Shown in pieces: positions 1 to 7,343 of a stretch of DNA of 22,265 bases (position 1 is the first letter of the stretch; each line of letters starts with the position of its first letter). The position numbers and the translations under genes are program-made. The notes beneath the pieces were generated by a model that searched no databases, was not told the DNA's origin, and was given only the letters and a program-made list of their open reading frames with translations. Origin of the DNA: a virus. Location of the stretch: the IMG/VR virus record IMGVR_UViG_3300030109_002837, positions 1 through 22,265 of that record, one strand, 5' to 3'.

Positions 1-1161
1 AATATTGGTAAGGCAGATTTACCCAAAGAAGTACCCTTAATCGACCCATTGCATCGTATATTCGATTTAGAAGATTTAAATCAATTAAGAGGGTTTACTG
101 GAGAATGGGTAGTTTCAACATTAGTTGACGGTAAAAGATGCAAAGTAGTGAAGAAGAACAATAGAATAGTTGTGTTTGATGAAAAGGCTGAAAAAATACC
201 AGCAGACGATGATGTTAAAGATTCGTTAAAATTAGTTTGTAAGAAGGATTACGTTATAGATGGTATGATGAAAGATGGTGAGTTTTACGTTAACGATATA
301 CTTCACTACGATGACGATGACGTTACTGAACTAACGACTAGAGAAAGAATAAAGATACTAAGAGGGCAATTTGAAAGTTATCACCCTGTATTCATACCTA
401 GTCCTTCTGATGTTAGAATTACTGATGAGGTGGGTCTAGAAGCGGCTGTTAAGGATTTAGGTAAAGAATCTGATAGGATTATGCTTCGTGATGCAAAGTC
501 TACATACATGAAGGGAGAAGAGAAACACCCTAAATGGGTTATTTTGGCTAAGAGTGAAATCGATTATCATGTTACGTTTGCTACTGAAATGAACAATGGG
601 CATTTTATCATTCATCTACCTGAGGATTTAGTTAAGTACGAAATTGTAGAAGGTAAAGCCGTTAATCCTGTATCAGCCATAGGTAGTTTAACGGAATCGG
701 ATTATTCTTTAAGATTAGCAAAAAGCCTAGAACCTTACTGGAGTTCTCATTTAGAAGACCTATTGAAAGGTGAATCTGAAATACACGCAGAAATGGATGA
801 AGATAAGGTAGAAGAAGAAAGTGCGGGAATATTAAAACCCAAGACAGATAGGAACATCTTGTTAAAACCAAAACAAAAAGAAATGTACAAGGCGTTACTA
901 ATCATGGAAAAGATACTTGATAAAATAGAAAAAGGTCACAGTAACCTTGCTGGAAGAGGATTAGGCATAGATGTTGGTGGTGGTGTAGAAAGCCCTAGAG
1001 GGCCGACAAGATTGACTTCAGAACAATCTTTACCTGATTGGGATATGAAAAACCGCCCTACTGAAGATTTGGAGAAACCTGAAGATTATCCGGGTAGAAA
1101 ACAGAAAAAGAAAGAAAGTGCAGAGCAGTCTAGCGTTTTTGATAAAAAGAACCTTGATTAG
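1..1161 (+). CDS. Degenerate ATP-dependent DNA ligase-like protein, 5' partial; possible portal C-terminal extension
   Basis: The frame is open from base 1, so the gene starts upstream; the TTG at 49 is just an internal codon. 386 residues are visible, ending at TAG 1159-1161. Roughly the first 180 follow the layout of an ATP-dependent DNA ligase adenylation domain: a motif I-like stretch LVDGKR (121-138), a motif III-like VIDGMM (about 256-270), a motif IIIa-like FYVNDIL followed by a TERERIK-type helix start (TTRERIKIL), a motif IV-like RIMLRD and a motif V-like KWVILAK. The AMP-accepting Lys of K-x-D-G-x-R is Leu (TTA 121-123), the motif III Glu is Met, motif IV lacks the usual Glu-Gly and its Lys is Arg, and motif V has lost one Lys. 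It is therefore probably not a ligase. The rest is charged and helical with a basic, Pro-rich tail. It occupies the portal position just upstream of the prohead protease; fusion to a portal is an inference from gene order. Confidence 0.6.
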   Translation, partial: NIGKADLPKEVPLIDPLHRIFDLEDLNQLRGFTGEWVVSTLVDGKRCKVVKKNNRIVVFDEKAEKIPADDDVKDSLKLVCKKDYVIDGMMKDGEFYVNDILHYDDDDVTELTTRERIKILRGQFESYHPVFIPSPSDVRITDEVGLEAAVKDLGKESDRIMLRDAKSTYMKGEEKHPKWVILAKSEIDYHVTFATEMNNGHFIIHLPEDLVKYEIVEGKAVNPVSAIGSLTESDYSLRLAKSLEPYWSSHLEDLLKGESEIHAEMDEDKVEEESAGILKPKTDRNILLKPKQKEMYKALLIMEKILDKIEKGHSNLAGRGLGIDVGGGVESPRGPTRLTSEQSLPDWDMKNRPTEDLEKPEDYPGRKQKKKESAEQSSVFDKKNLD

Positions 1162-1209
1162 TAGTCGCGTAGCAATTAAGTAGTAAGGATATACGTTACA
1201 GGGATTAGT

Positions 1210-2571
1210 GTGCTCGGTAGTCAACAGCAATTCAGATATGGCGATGAACCAATTACCATCCTTAAGGGTGCTAATGACCTCATTGTCGCTGGTTACGCTA
1301 GTGTGGAAGTTGTAGACAAACAAGGCGACGTAATAACAAAGGAGGCATTGAAACAAGCATTTCGGAAGTTCATGGAAAATCCGTCATACAGAAACGTTCA
1401 ATTGGCTCACAGTAATATACAAGTTGGAGATGTAGTACCGAATTACACAGATAGCGAAGGGAGGTTGTGGAAAAGCGAAGTTGATGATGTCGGGATGTTT
1501 GTAGTAGTACAACTCAGAAACGACATCGAGAAAGCAAAAGAGGTTTCAGCAGAAATCAGAAAAGGCGTTCTCAGAGGATTCAGTATCGGTGGTCAAGCGT
1601 TTAAAAGAGTCAGAAAATCTGATGCAAAACGAGGAGATTACCAAGAAATAAGTAAACTGGAACTTCATGAAATAACAATTTGCGAAAAAGGCATAAACCC
1701 CGAAGCGACATTTAGTATATTAAAAGAAGACACGGAAGTGAAAAATATGACAACAGAAAATGATGATGATATGATGAAGCAAATGAGTGACGTACTAAGT
1801 CGCTTAGAAGGTCGACTTGACAACATGGAGAAAGGCGAAATGCCTCCAGCGCTCAAGGAAGCCATCGCTGACAAGAAAGATGACAAGAAAGAAGACATGA
1901 AAGACGACAAAAAGAAAGAAGATGCAGAAGTAGAGAAATCAGAATACTCTGATGTAATCACTTCTGATTACCTTAACTGGATGGAAGACACTCTAAAGAG
2001 TGCTGGAGTCGACACTGCTGAAGCACGTGCACACTTCGATGGTCTAGAAAAGGCAAACTTGGGTTCTACACCTGAGGAACTTGCTGCGTACGAAGTACAG
2101 AGAACAGGTCAAGTAAAGGGTCGAGCACAAGAGAACGGTAGTCCATCTACTAACGCTCTAGGCAAAACCACTGGAGCAGTAAAGAAATCGGATTTCGTTA
2201 ATCCAGCAACACTATCAGATTCAGATATCGAATCTGCATACGAAGTATACAAAGCAGCAGCAATGGAGCAAGAGTTCCGTGGCTCTCTAGAATCACAATT
2301 TGCATCCCGCTTCGCAACAGAGCGCGCAGCAGAAATCGCAAAAGCAGAGGCAGCAGCATATGACGCTCGCGGTCCTCTAGATGAAATAACAAAAGCAATC
2401 AGTGCACTATCAGAGCGCATTGAATCAATCAGTACTCCAGCAGAAACAGGAGAAACAATCGCTAAATCAGTAGATACTACATCAGTTGTAGTACCTTCTA
2501 CGGAGGATATGGCTAAGATGTCTTGGGATGAGGTTCATCATCTAGCATCAAAAGCCTTCACCCCGGAGTGA
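1210..2571 (+). CDS. Prohead serine protease fused to capsid scaffold domain
   Basis: 453 aa. Residues about 20-175 match the phage prohead protease type (S78/XkdF-like): AGYASVEVVDKQGDVIT near the start, candidate catalytic His67 in LAHSNIQVGD, candidate Ser125 in LRGFSIGG, and the C-terminal strand motif LHEITICEKGINPEA (third catalytic residue uncertain, an acidic residue near 151-154). From about residue 176 the protein becomes very acidic and lysine-rich with coiled-coil character (Met/Asp-rich start, then KKDDKKED-type runs) and later Ala/Glu-rich helices up to the C-terminus; this is the expected layout of a scaffold. The protease would cut the scaffold away as the procapsid matures. 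The first possible start after the in-frame TAA at 1177 is GTG 1210; its ribosome site is weak. The major capsid gene follows 31 bases later, and that capsid protein lacks a long N-terminal delta domain, which fits scaffold being supplied here. Confidence 0.88.
   Translation: MLGSQQQFRYGDEPITILKGANDLIVAGYASVEVVDKQGDVITKEALKQAFRKFMENPSYRNVQLAHSNIQVGDVVPNYTDSEGRLWKSEVDDVGMFVVVQLRNDIEKAKEVSAEIRKGVLRGFSIGGQAFKRVRKSDAKRGDYQEISKLELHEITICEKGINPEATFSILKEDTEVKNMTTENDDDMMKQMSDVLSRLEGRLDNMEKGEMPPALKEAIADKKDDKKEDMKDDKKKEDAEVEKSEYSDVITSDYLNWMEDTLKSAGVDTAEARAHFDGLEKANLGSTPEELAAYEVQRTGQVKGRAQENGSPSTNALGKTTGAVKKSDFVNPATLSDSDIESAYEVYKAAAMEQEFRGSLESQFASRFATERAAEIAKAEAAAYDARGPLDEITKAISALSERIESISTPAETGETIAKSVDTTSVVVPSTEDMAKMSWDEVHHLASKAFTPE
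1734..1749 (+). promoter_or_regulatory. Internal ribosome binding site and in-frame ATG for a separate scaffold protein
   Basis: GGAAGTG at 1734-1740 lies 6 bases before an in-frame ATG at 1747 (Met180 of the protease-scaffold protein). The same GGAAGTGAAAAA string precedes the independent gene at 4643, and GGAAGTGA precedes the chaperone gene at 10796, so this is a working ribosome site type in this genome. Starting here would give a 274-aa protein containing only the scaffold part, as lambda Nu3 is made from inside gene C. Use of this start is inferred, not shown. Confidence 0.5.
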
Positions 2572-2602
2572 ATAAAAAAGGAATTAAATGGAGGAATAAA
2601 AT

Positions 2603-3742
2603 ATGGCAAGAGATTATGTACGAACAATAACAGATATGGAAAGATACTACTACGGTGCAGGTAACGCAATGGGTTACTCATACACTGGTAGTGAATTACT
2701 CAAGGCTGACAGCCCTATGCTGTCCACAACAGGCGGAACATACCAAGCAATCTATGGTCGCAAAGTATGGTCACAATTGAACCAAGAGTTTAACGCCTTC
2801 TCAATACTACCTAAGAAACCATGGGACAGAAGCGGATGGCGTGTTATCACTGGCAGACCAAATGCTGGTGTTGTACACGGTGGAGTAGCAGAAAACGCAA
2901 CACTACCTGAGACTGTAAAACCTACTTTCCAGCACATTGCTGCAAAGCCAAAGACAATCGCACACACATTCGATATGTCTGAGACAGCAATCTTCCTTGC
3001 AGACAAGGATGACGGAATGGGAGACATTCGCTCAGTTCTTAAAGAAGAAATGGGTAAGCACCACGCAGAAATGGTCAACAAGATGCTTCTTGTAGACACA
3101 GACTCACCTGTTGGAAACAACTTCGAGTCACTAGACAGAGTTACTGCAAGCCACTCAACTATGGGTGGAGACACAAACTGGGTGACCGCAGCAGCAGATT
3201 TAGACATCTATTCAATAGACAGGTCTGCTAACTCATGGTCAGATGCAGAAACCAACCTTGGTACTGCTGGAGCAGATAGAGTTCTATCTCTAGACCAAAT
3301 CGATGACCTATTCCAAAAGATATGGGTACGTGGTGGAAATCCAAAAGTTATGCTAACTGGATATGACACATTGATGAGACTACAACAACTATTGCAGTCA
3401 CAGCAGAGATTCATGGAAGAGAAGAGAGTAACACCAACCTACAACGGTGTAAAGGGTGTTCCCGGTATGGAAGCAGGTTTCATAGTTGCAACATACAACG
3501 GAGTACCAATCATACCAACAAAGGATATGGATGACGATGGTAACCTATCAAAAATCTACTACCTAGATACAGATTACCTGCACTTTAGCACAGCAATACC
3601 AACACAGTACTTCGAGAGTGGAATCGAGACTGGTGACCCATTCGCAATTAACAGACTAGGCCAAGAGGGACTATACCGAACCATGGGTGAAGTATGGACA
3701 ACTTTCTTTGGTGCACAAGGGAGCATTCGTAACCTAAAGTGA
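2603..3742 (+). CDS. Major capsid protein, HK97 fold
   Basis: 379 aa, the usual size for an HK97-fold capsid subunit. The N-terminal region (residues 1-40) is Tyr/Gly-rich and short. It is followed by the expected N-arm/E-loop region (YGRKVWSQLNQEFNAFSILP, then WDRSGWRVITGR and the Gly/Ala-rich VVHGGVAENATLPET) and a long P-domain helix around RSVLKEEMGKHHAEMVNKMLL. The second half has the A-domain pattern ending in ETGDPFAINRLGQEGLYRTMGEVW. Position directly after the protease-scaffold gene agrees. ATG 2603 has a perfect GGAGG at 2590-2594 with 8 bases spacing, one of the strongest ribosome sites in the window, as expected for the most abundant virion protein. Subunits would form the icosahedral shell; whether they crosslink cannot be judged from sequence. 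Confidence 0.9.
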   Translation: MARDYVRTITDMERYYYGAGNAMGYSYTGSELLKADSPMLSTTGGTYQAIYGRKVWSQLNQEFNAFSILPKKPWDRSGWRVITGRPNAGVVHGGVAENATLPETVKPTFQHIAAKPKTIAHTFDMSETAIFLADKDDGMGDIRSVLKEEMGKHHAEMVNKMLLVDTDSPVGNNFESLDRVTASHSTMGGDTNWVTAAADLDIYSIDRSANSWSDAETNLGTAGADRVLSLDQIDDLFQKIWVRGGNPKVMLTGYDTLMRLQQLLQSQQRFMEEKRVTPTYNGVKGVPGMEAGFIVATYNGVPIIPTKDMDDDGNLSKIYYLDTDYLHFSTAIPTQYFESGIETGDPFAINRLGQEGLYRTMGEVWTTFFGAQGSIRNLK

Positions 3743-3778
3743 GGTTATTGCGGGAAATAATAAACGGAGGAAGAAAAG

Positions 3779-4180
3779 ATGGATACATTAACAGTAACAG
3801 CAGCAGGTGGAAGTATGACAGCAACCCTAGTAGGGGCATGGGAACTTAGAGCAGGTTCTCAAAGCACTACTGAGTGGTTAGATGGAGCAGCAGATACATC
3901 ATATCCGGGCGGTGGTCCGGGTACATTCAGCGCAGTAAATAGCGATGGAGCAAACGGATACGACCCAGCGCCAAAGATGGCAATCATAACATTAGGAACA
4001 GTAGCAGACAGTAACACAGTAACACTAAGTGGTGGAGCAAGTGCTATTCTTGGAGTATTCCCTGCAAACGGTACAGCAAACAGTGGTCAAACACTAGGCT
4101 CAAACCATAGCGGATTAGTAATTACTCTAGAAACAAGTGGCACAGTAACAGCCGGACAACTGCTAGTATTGTACAACTGA
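3779..4180 (+). CDS. Small beta-rich virion protein, capsid decoration candidate
   Basis: 133 aa, almost free of charged residues and rich in Gly, Ala, Ser and Thr, with alternating hydrophobic/Thr strands (MDTLTVTAAGG, MAIITLGTV, NTVTLSGGASAILGVF, LVITLETSG, QLLVLYN). A Gly-rich PGGGPG stretch lies near residue 44. It has no signal peptide or membrane segment. Strong GGAGG at 3766-3770 with 8-base spacing suggests high expression. Small beta proteins immediately downstream of the capsid gene are often decoration or stabilisation proteins (lambda gpD occupies a neighbouring slot), but I recognise no specific family. The TGA at 4178-4180 is part of the next gene's ribosome site. Confidence 0.55.
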   Translation: MDTLTVTAAGGSMTATLVGAWELRAGSQSTTEWLDGAADTSYPGGGPGTFSAVNSDGANGYDPAPKMAIITLGTVADSNTVTLSGGASAILGVFPANGTANSGQTLGSNHSGLVITLETSGTVTAGQLLVLYN

Positions 4181-4193
4181 GGTGGTTTAACTG
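4179..4193 (+). promoter_or_regulatory. Shine-Dalgarno GAGGTGG placing an apparent CTG start
   Basis: GAGGTGG (4179-4185) overlaps the TGA stop of the preceding gene. Exactly 6 bases after GAGGTG lies CTG (4191-4193), the first codon after the in-frame TAA at 4188-4190. No ATG, GTG or TTG occurs in that frame until GTG 4296, 105 bases on and with no comparable ribosome site. Confidence 0.6.
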
Positions 4194-4622
4194 CCCACAG
4201 TAACATATACTGGACCTTACTACAAAAAGAAATCTCCTGACCCAACAGTCAGGGATTTCCAACGTGGTGAAGCAAGACAAGTTAGTCAGGCTTGGGTGGA
4301 CCAGTTTAGGCGTAAGATGGGTGACGGTATGCTCATCGAGGGTGATGAAGCACCACATTCAGATGCATTAGGTGATGGAATACCGGATTCAGGATGGCGC
4401 AAGGCGCAGATTGAAACTTGGTTGAAATCATACGGTGTAGCAGTACCCGGTGGATACAAAACAAAGTCATCTTTACTCACAATGGTCGACATGGTTTTAA
4501 GCCCGGCTGCTGAGGAAGAGATAGAACCGGAACCAGTCGCGGAAGAAGTTGTTGACGAAATACTAGAAGAAGCAGTAGAAGAAGTAGCAGAAGAAGCAGT
4601 GGAAGACCCGGTTACAGAATAA
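4191..4622 (+). CDS. HeH/SAP-like small virion protein with acidic tail (CTG start)
   Basis: 143 aa if started at CTG 4191; the ribosome site decides this, and the extra 35 residues read as normal protein (PTVTYTGPYYKKKSPDPTV, then a basic helix with RDFQRGEARQVSQAW). Residues about 69-104 look like a HeH/SAP-type helix-extension-helix: WRKAQIETWLKSYGVAVPGG followed by YKTKSSLLTMVDMVL. Such mini-domains bind nucleic acid or act as protein docking units and occur in small phage head/neck proteins. The C-terminus (about 108-143) is highly acidic and repetitive (EEAVEEVAEEAVED). It sits between capsid and connector genes, so a head-completion or packaged-DNA role is possible; that is inference. 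If GTG 4296 were the start the protein would be 108 aa. Confidence 0.65.
   Translation: MPTVTYTGPYYKKKSPDPTVRDFQRGEARQVSQAWVDQFRRKMGDGMLIEGDEAPHSDALGDGIPDSGWRKAQIETWLKSYGVAVPGGYKTKSSLLTMVDMVLSPAAEEEIEPEPVAEEVVDEILEEAVEEVAEEAVEDPVTE
4566..4607 (+). repeat. 12-base in-frame repeat encoding an acidic tail
   Basis: Three and a half imperfect copies of GAAGAAGCAGTA-type 12-base units (4566-4577, 4578-4589, 4590-4601, partial 4602-4607) encode EEAV/EEVA units. It looks like a slippage-grown low-complexity tract within the HeH/SAP-like gene. Confidence 0.7.
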
Positions 4623-4642
4623 AATTAAGGAAGTGAAAAATT

Positions 4643-4930
4643 ATGGCAGCAACAAATACAATAGATGAGAGACCACACACAATGGGTAACCTACATATGG
4701 TTACTGGAAGTTTTACTAACAGTGGAAGCGAAGTAGCAAATACAGTCGATTTGACTGGTGTTTTGGCTAATATAGTCGCTTGCGGAGCGACAGCAGGTAG
4801 CGGCACAGCAGGTAGCGGCTCAGGTGTAGATGGTGTTTTTGCAAGTATTAACACCACTGGACCTAAGATTGTTATTAATTGTGTAGCGGGCCAAGATGGT
4901 ACTTGGTGGGCTATGGGTAACCGCAGTTAA
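4643..4930 (+). CDS. Small Gly/Ser/Thr-rich protein, unrecognised
   Basis: 95 aa. ATG 4643 follows GGAAGTG (4629-4635) with 7-base spacing. The sequence is beta-prone and Gly-rich, with a short GTAGSG repeat (residues about 52-62) and strands such as KIVINCVAGQDGTWWAMG at the C-terminus. No signal peptide, membrane helix or catalytic motif. Placement between capsid and connector genes suggests a minor virion protein (decoration or neck). Function unknown. Confidence 0.55.
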   Translation: MAATNTIDERPHTMGNLHMVTGSFTNSGSEVANTVDLTGVLANIVACGATAGSGTAGSGSGVDGVFASINTTGPKIVINCVAGQDGTWWAMGNRS

Positions 4931-4943
4931 GGCGGTGACCTAA

Positions 4944-5138
4944 ATGGCTAACCTAACACCGAAATACAAAGTTGTTGGACCTTTCTCACCGAAGGAGTTC
5001 AGTGACACATCTACGGTGTCAACCACCATAGCCACGGCTGTGGGTACATTGGGTGATGCATCGAGCACTACTAGTCTAATAGCATCGGACCCTTTTACGG
5101 TCTTAGGTAACATCTACATATTGGTGACATACGTTTGA
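4944..5138 (+). CDS. Very small beta-rich protein, unrecognised
   Basis: 64 aa. ATG 4944 is preceded by GGCGGTGA close to the previous stop (4928-4930). Ser/Thr-rich, ending in a hydrophobic strand FTVLGNIYILVTYV that resembles in style the hydrophobic C-terminal strand of the protein at 3779. The gene is kept because it fits perfectly between its neighbours, has a ribosome site and is in-phase with the tight packing. A small virion component is the likeliest role; no family recognised. Confidence 0.5.
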   Translation: MANLTPKYKVVGPFSPKEFSDTSTVSTTIATAVGTLGDASSTTSLIASDPFTVLGNIYILVTYV

Positions 5139-5153
5139 TGGTGAGGGGTATGT

Positions 5154-5453
5154 ATGGGTTTCGAGTTACAAACGCTTGATATTGAAGACATAAGCCGAGC
5201 ACAAAAGCAAAACGTACGCTCAGATATTCATTATGATGCAGGTACTGTGCAAAACACAGATGCTCCATTGAAGGGTATTACTAAGAAACAAAGAGCAAGA
5301 GTATCTGATATTGCAGATGTACTAGACATAGGCGCTGGTACTCGTTGTACACATTGTGGATTACTGCATTTTATGTGGCGAGCCACTTGTGCTTCTTGCA
5401 ATAAACCTATGGAGTATAACCTCGGTACACGCAATGAGGAGGCACGACTTTAA
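5154..5453 (+). CDS. Zinc-ribbon protein in the neck gene cluster
   Basis: 99 aa. ATG 5154 follows GTGAGGGG at 5141-5148. The C-terminal half carries four cysteines in a zinc-ribbon arrangement, C65-x2-C68-x10-C79-x2-C82 (CTHCGLLHFMW and CASC). The N-terminal half is hydrophilic and basic (KKQRARVSD). The stop TAA 5451-5453 overlaps the next ATG by one base (TAATG), so translation is probably coupled to the connector. A structural zinc knuckle in a small head-tail joining or assembly protein is a reasonable guess; DNA or RNA binding is also possible. The partner is unknown. Confidence 0.65.
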   Translation: MGFELQTLDIEDISRAQKQNVRSDIHYDAGTVQNTDAPLKGITKKQRARVSDIADVLDIGAGTRCTHCGLLHFMWRATCASCNKPMEYNLGTRNEEARL

Positions 5454-7018
5454 TGCCACAAGTGTTTAGTCCGGGTGAAGGAGAAACAAGACCACTTGAC
5501 CCAACAGCGATTGTCTATACAACAGCACAAAAGGTTGCTGACTTATTAGATATAGGACCACAAGAAGCAATAGCAGCCTCTTACAACAGTGATGCAGATG
5601 CAGTGTATGTCACTGGTAATGATTACAGAAACATCGGATTCTCAGTTGGAGACTCGATATTAGTTTATTCAGATGCTGACCCATTGGGTTTTGAGCGTAC
5701 TATTACTGCAATAACAAGTTCAATCAATGGTGTAAAACTAGCATTCAGTGGTAACGTGACTGCGGCAGATTATCAGACTGCTGACAATACATACATTCAG
5801 AATCAAGCCTCATTTTCAAACGGAAGAACAAGAGGCATTACGAAGAGCAAAGTCGAGAGCATCATACTTCGTATGCAAGACCACATAGATAACAAGACTC
5901 ACAATGCTTGGAGACCATATTTAGTACAAGCGGAATACATCAACTTTGATACTTACAAACCATATCGTCGTAGGTACTATACAGACTACGTTGGTACTAG
6001 CCCGTTGCTATTTAGAAACGTACAACAAGTCTTGAGGTTAGAATTATGGCAAGGAGATGATTACAGAGAAATCGCTGCTGCTGAGGCTAGAATCATATTA
6101 CCCGATGATGTTCGTGCATTGAGTGGTTCTTTAGTCGTCTCACCCGGCAATGGTAGTGCAGGTTTACTCACAATCGGCACTGGTACTGCGAATTGGCGCG
6201 CTGACTTTGATAAGACAACAACAGCACAGAATCTTGCTGATTTAATCAATAAAGAAGATAGGGTTAGCAAGACTGAAGTTACCTTCTCACCTAACTTTAC
6301 ATTAGAGGGTAGCACATCTAATGTTGCTGTACACAACGAGTTTATTGCAACTGCTAATTCTGACTATGGTACTGGTAGAGTAAAAATTACTAGCATGAGA
6401 CAAACCTCTGCCGGAGAGTCTTGCTCCATTGTTAGCACTGATTCTAACATAGAAATTAATCAAACACAATCTAACAACGCTACATTCTCTAGTTTGGATA
6501 GCACTACTATTACAGTAGATAGCACTGCTGGGTTTGCTAACGCAGGTGTAGTAGTAGATGCCAGTGGTGATGTGTTCAGATACACAGGCAAAACAGATAC
6601 AACATTTACTGGTTGCGTAATAGTGGTAGGTTCTGCCCTGTCTGATATCGCCGGAACTCTCACTCAACATATTCTACAAGTCGATTTGCATGGTGGTAGT
6701 GGTAGTGGAGACCAAGGTAGATTACGTGACTGGTGGATAGACCATGAGATGGGTATTATCTACTTCAACAATTCATATCCATTCTTTGAGTGGAACGCCA
6801 TTAAGACATCATACATTTATGGTGAGAGATATGTAGATAAAGCGATAGAGGATATTTGTACAAAGATGGTGGCTATCGATTTACTAATGAGTGATGACCG
6901 AAGTGTGTTGATACCCGAAGGTACACAAAACGTTGACTTAGCGTCTAAAATACAATTATATCGAGCAGATATAGATAGAACATTCCCACGTTACATAGAG
7001 GTGGTAACCTTTGAGTGA
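5453..7018 (+). CDS. Head-tail connector/adaptor with inserted beta domains
   Basis: 521 aa, large for an adaptor. GAGGAGG at 5436-5442 precedes ATG 5453. The N-terminus has a helical connector start (TTAQKVADLLDIGPQEA), a beta insert (residues about 50-120), then a basic helix region (TRGITKSKVESIILRMQDHI) followed by NAWRPYLVQAEYINFD and the Arg/Tyr-rich YKPYRRRYYTDY. Residues about 225-405 look like one or more inserted beta modules, including the common virion motif TITVDSTAGF...FRYTGKTDTTFTGC (6500-6615). After this the connector core resumes (DWWIDHEMGIIYFNN, then YVDKAIEDICTKMVAIDLLM). Alternating helical core and beta insertions, together with position between capsid and tail genes, point to the neck ring below the portal. 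Family assignment is by pattern and context only. Confidence 0.6.
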   Translation: MPQVFSPGEGETRPLDPTAIVYTTAQKVADLLDIGPQEAIAASYNSDADAVYVTGNDYRNIGFSVGDSILVYSDADPLGFERTITAITSSINGVKLAFSGNVTAADYQTADNTYIQNQASFSNGRTRGITKSKVESIILRMQDHIDNKTHNAWRPYLVQAEYINFDTYKPYRRRYYTDYVGTSPLLFRNVQQVLRLELWQGDDYREIAAAEARIILPDDVRALSGSLVVSPGNGSAGLLTIGTGTANWRADFDKTTTAQNLADLINKEDRVSKTEVTFSPNFTLEGSTSNVAVHNEFIATANSDYGTGRVKITSMRQTSAGESCSIVSTDSNIEINQTQSNNATFSSLDSTTITVDSTAGFANAGVVVDASGDVFRYTGKTDTTFTGCVIVVGSALSDIAGTLTQHILQVDLHGGSGSGDQGRLRDWWIDHEMGIIYFNNSYPFFEWNAIKTSYIYGERYVDKAIEDICTKMVAIDLLMSDDRSVLIPEGTQNVDLASKIQLYRADIDRTFPRYIEVVTFE

Positions 7019-7343
7019 TACTAGAAAGATAGTCTACGATGAGTGGAAAGAAACTATATCTTTGGAATTGAGTAAAAAGGAATATCAAGCGGATTTGCAG
7101 AAGGCTATTACAGAAGGACCATCTGAATATAGGGAATCTGTTGAACGTTCAGAAAGAGAGTTAGAGTCAGAAGACATGACTTTTGAACAAGAAGTTGCGT
7201 TAAAAGATAGAGTCAACAGACGTATGATGACTGAATCACCGGGGCTTATGGAACACAAACTCAAGAATGATGGTGGTAACTTAGTGCCTGATTTTGAAGC
7301 ACATGAGCGTGAAAAGCGCAAAAAGGAGTTTGCAGAATGGTAG
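7011..7343 (+). CDS. Small charged helical protein in the neck cluster, unrecognised
   Basis: 110 aa. TTG 7011 is chosen because GAGGTG at 6998-7003 sits 7 bases upstream; the gene overlaps the previous one by 8 bases. The product is almost entirely helical and charged (KKEYQADLQKAITE, ERSERELESEDMTFEQEVAL, EHEREKRKKEFAEW-like C-terminus), with coiled-coil character and no membrane segment. Its end overlaps the next ATG, so the three neck genes are translationally coupled. A head-completion or chaperone role is possible but not supported by any motif. Confidence 0.55.
   Translation: MSDTRKIVYDEWKETISLELSKKEYQADLQKAITEGPSEYRESVERSERELESEDMTFEQEVALKDRVNRRMMTESPGLMEHKLKNDGGNLVPDFEAHEREKRKKEFAEW

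Noticed and set aside
49-1161. TTG 49 as a true start of the first gene
   Set aside because: The frame is open upstream to base 1, there is no ribosome site before 49, and the upstream residues read as normal protein.
1030-1356. 108-codon antisense frame across the junction of the first two genes, and other antisense frames such as 6302-6670 and 8871-9224
   Set aside because: They are shadows of + strand genes with atypical composition and no start signals.
4296-4622. GTG 4296 as the start of the HeH/SAP-like gene
   Set aside because: It would leave about 115 bases empty in an otherwise packed region, has no good ribosome site, and ignores the perfect GAGGTGG before CTG 4191.
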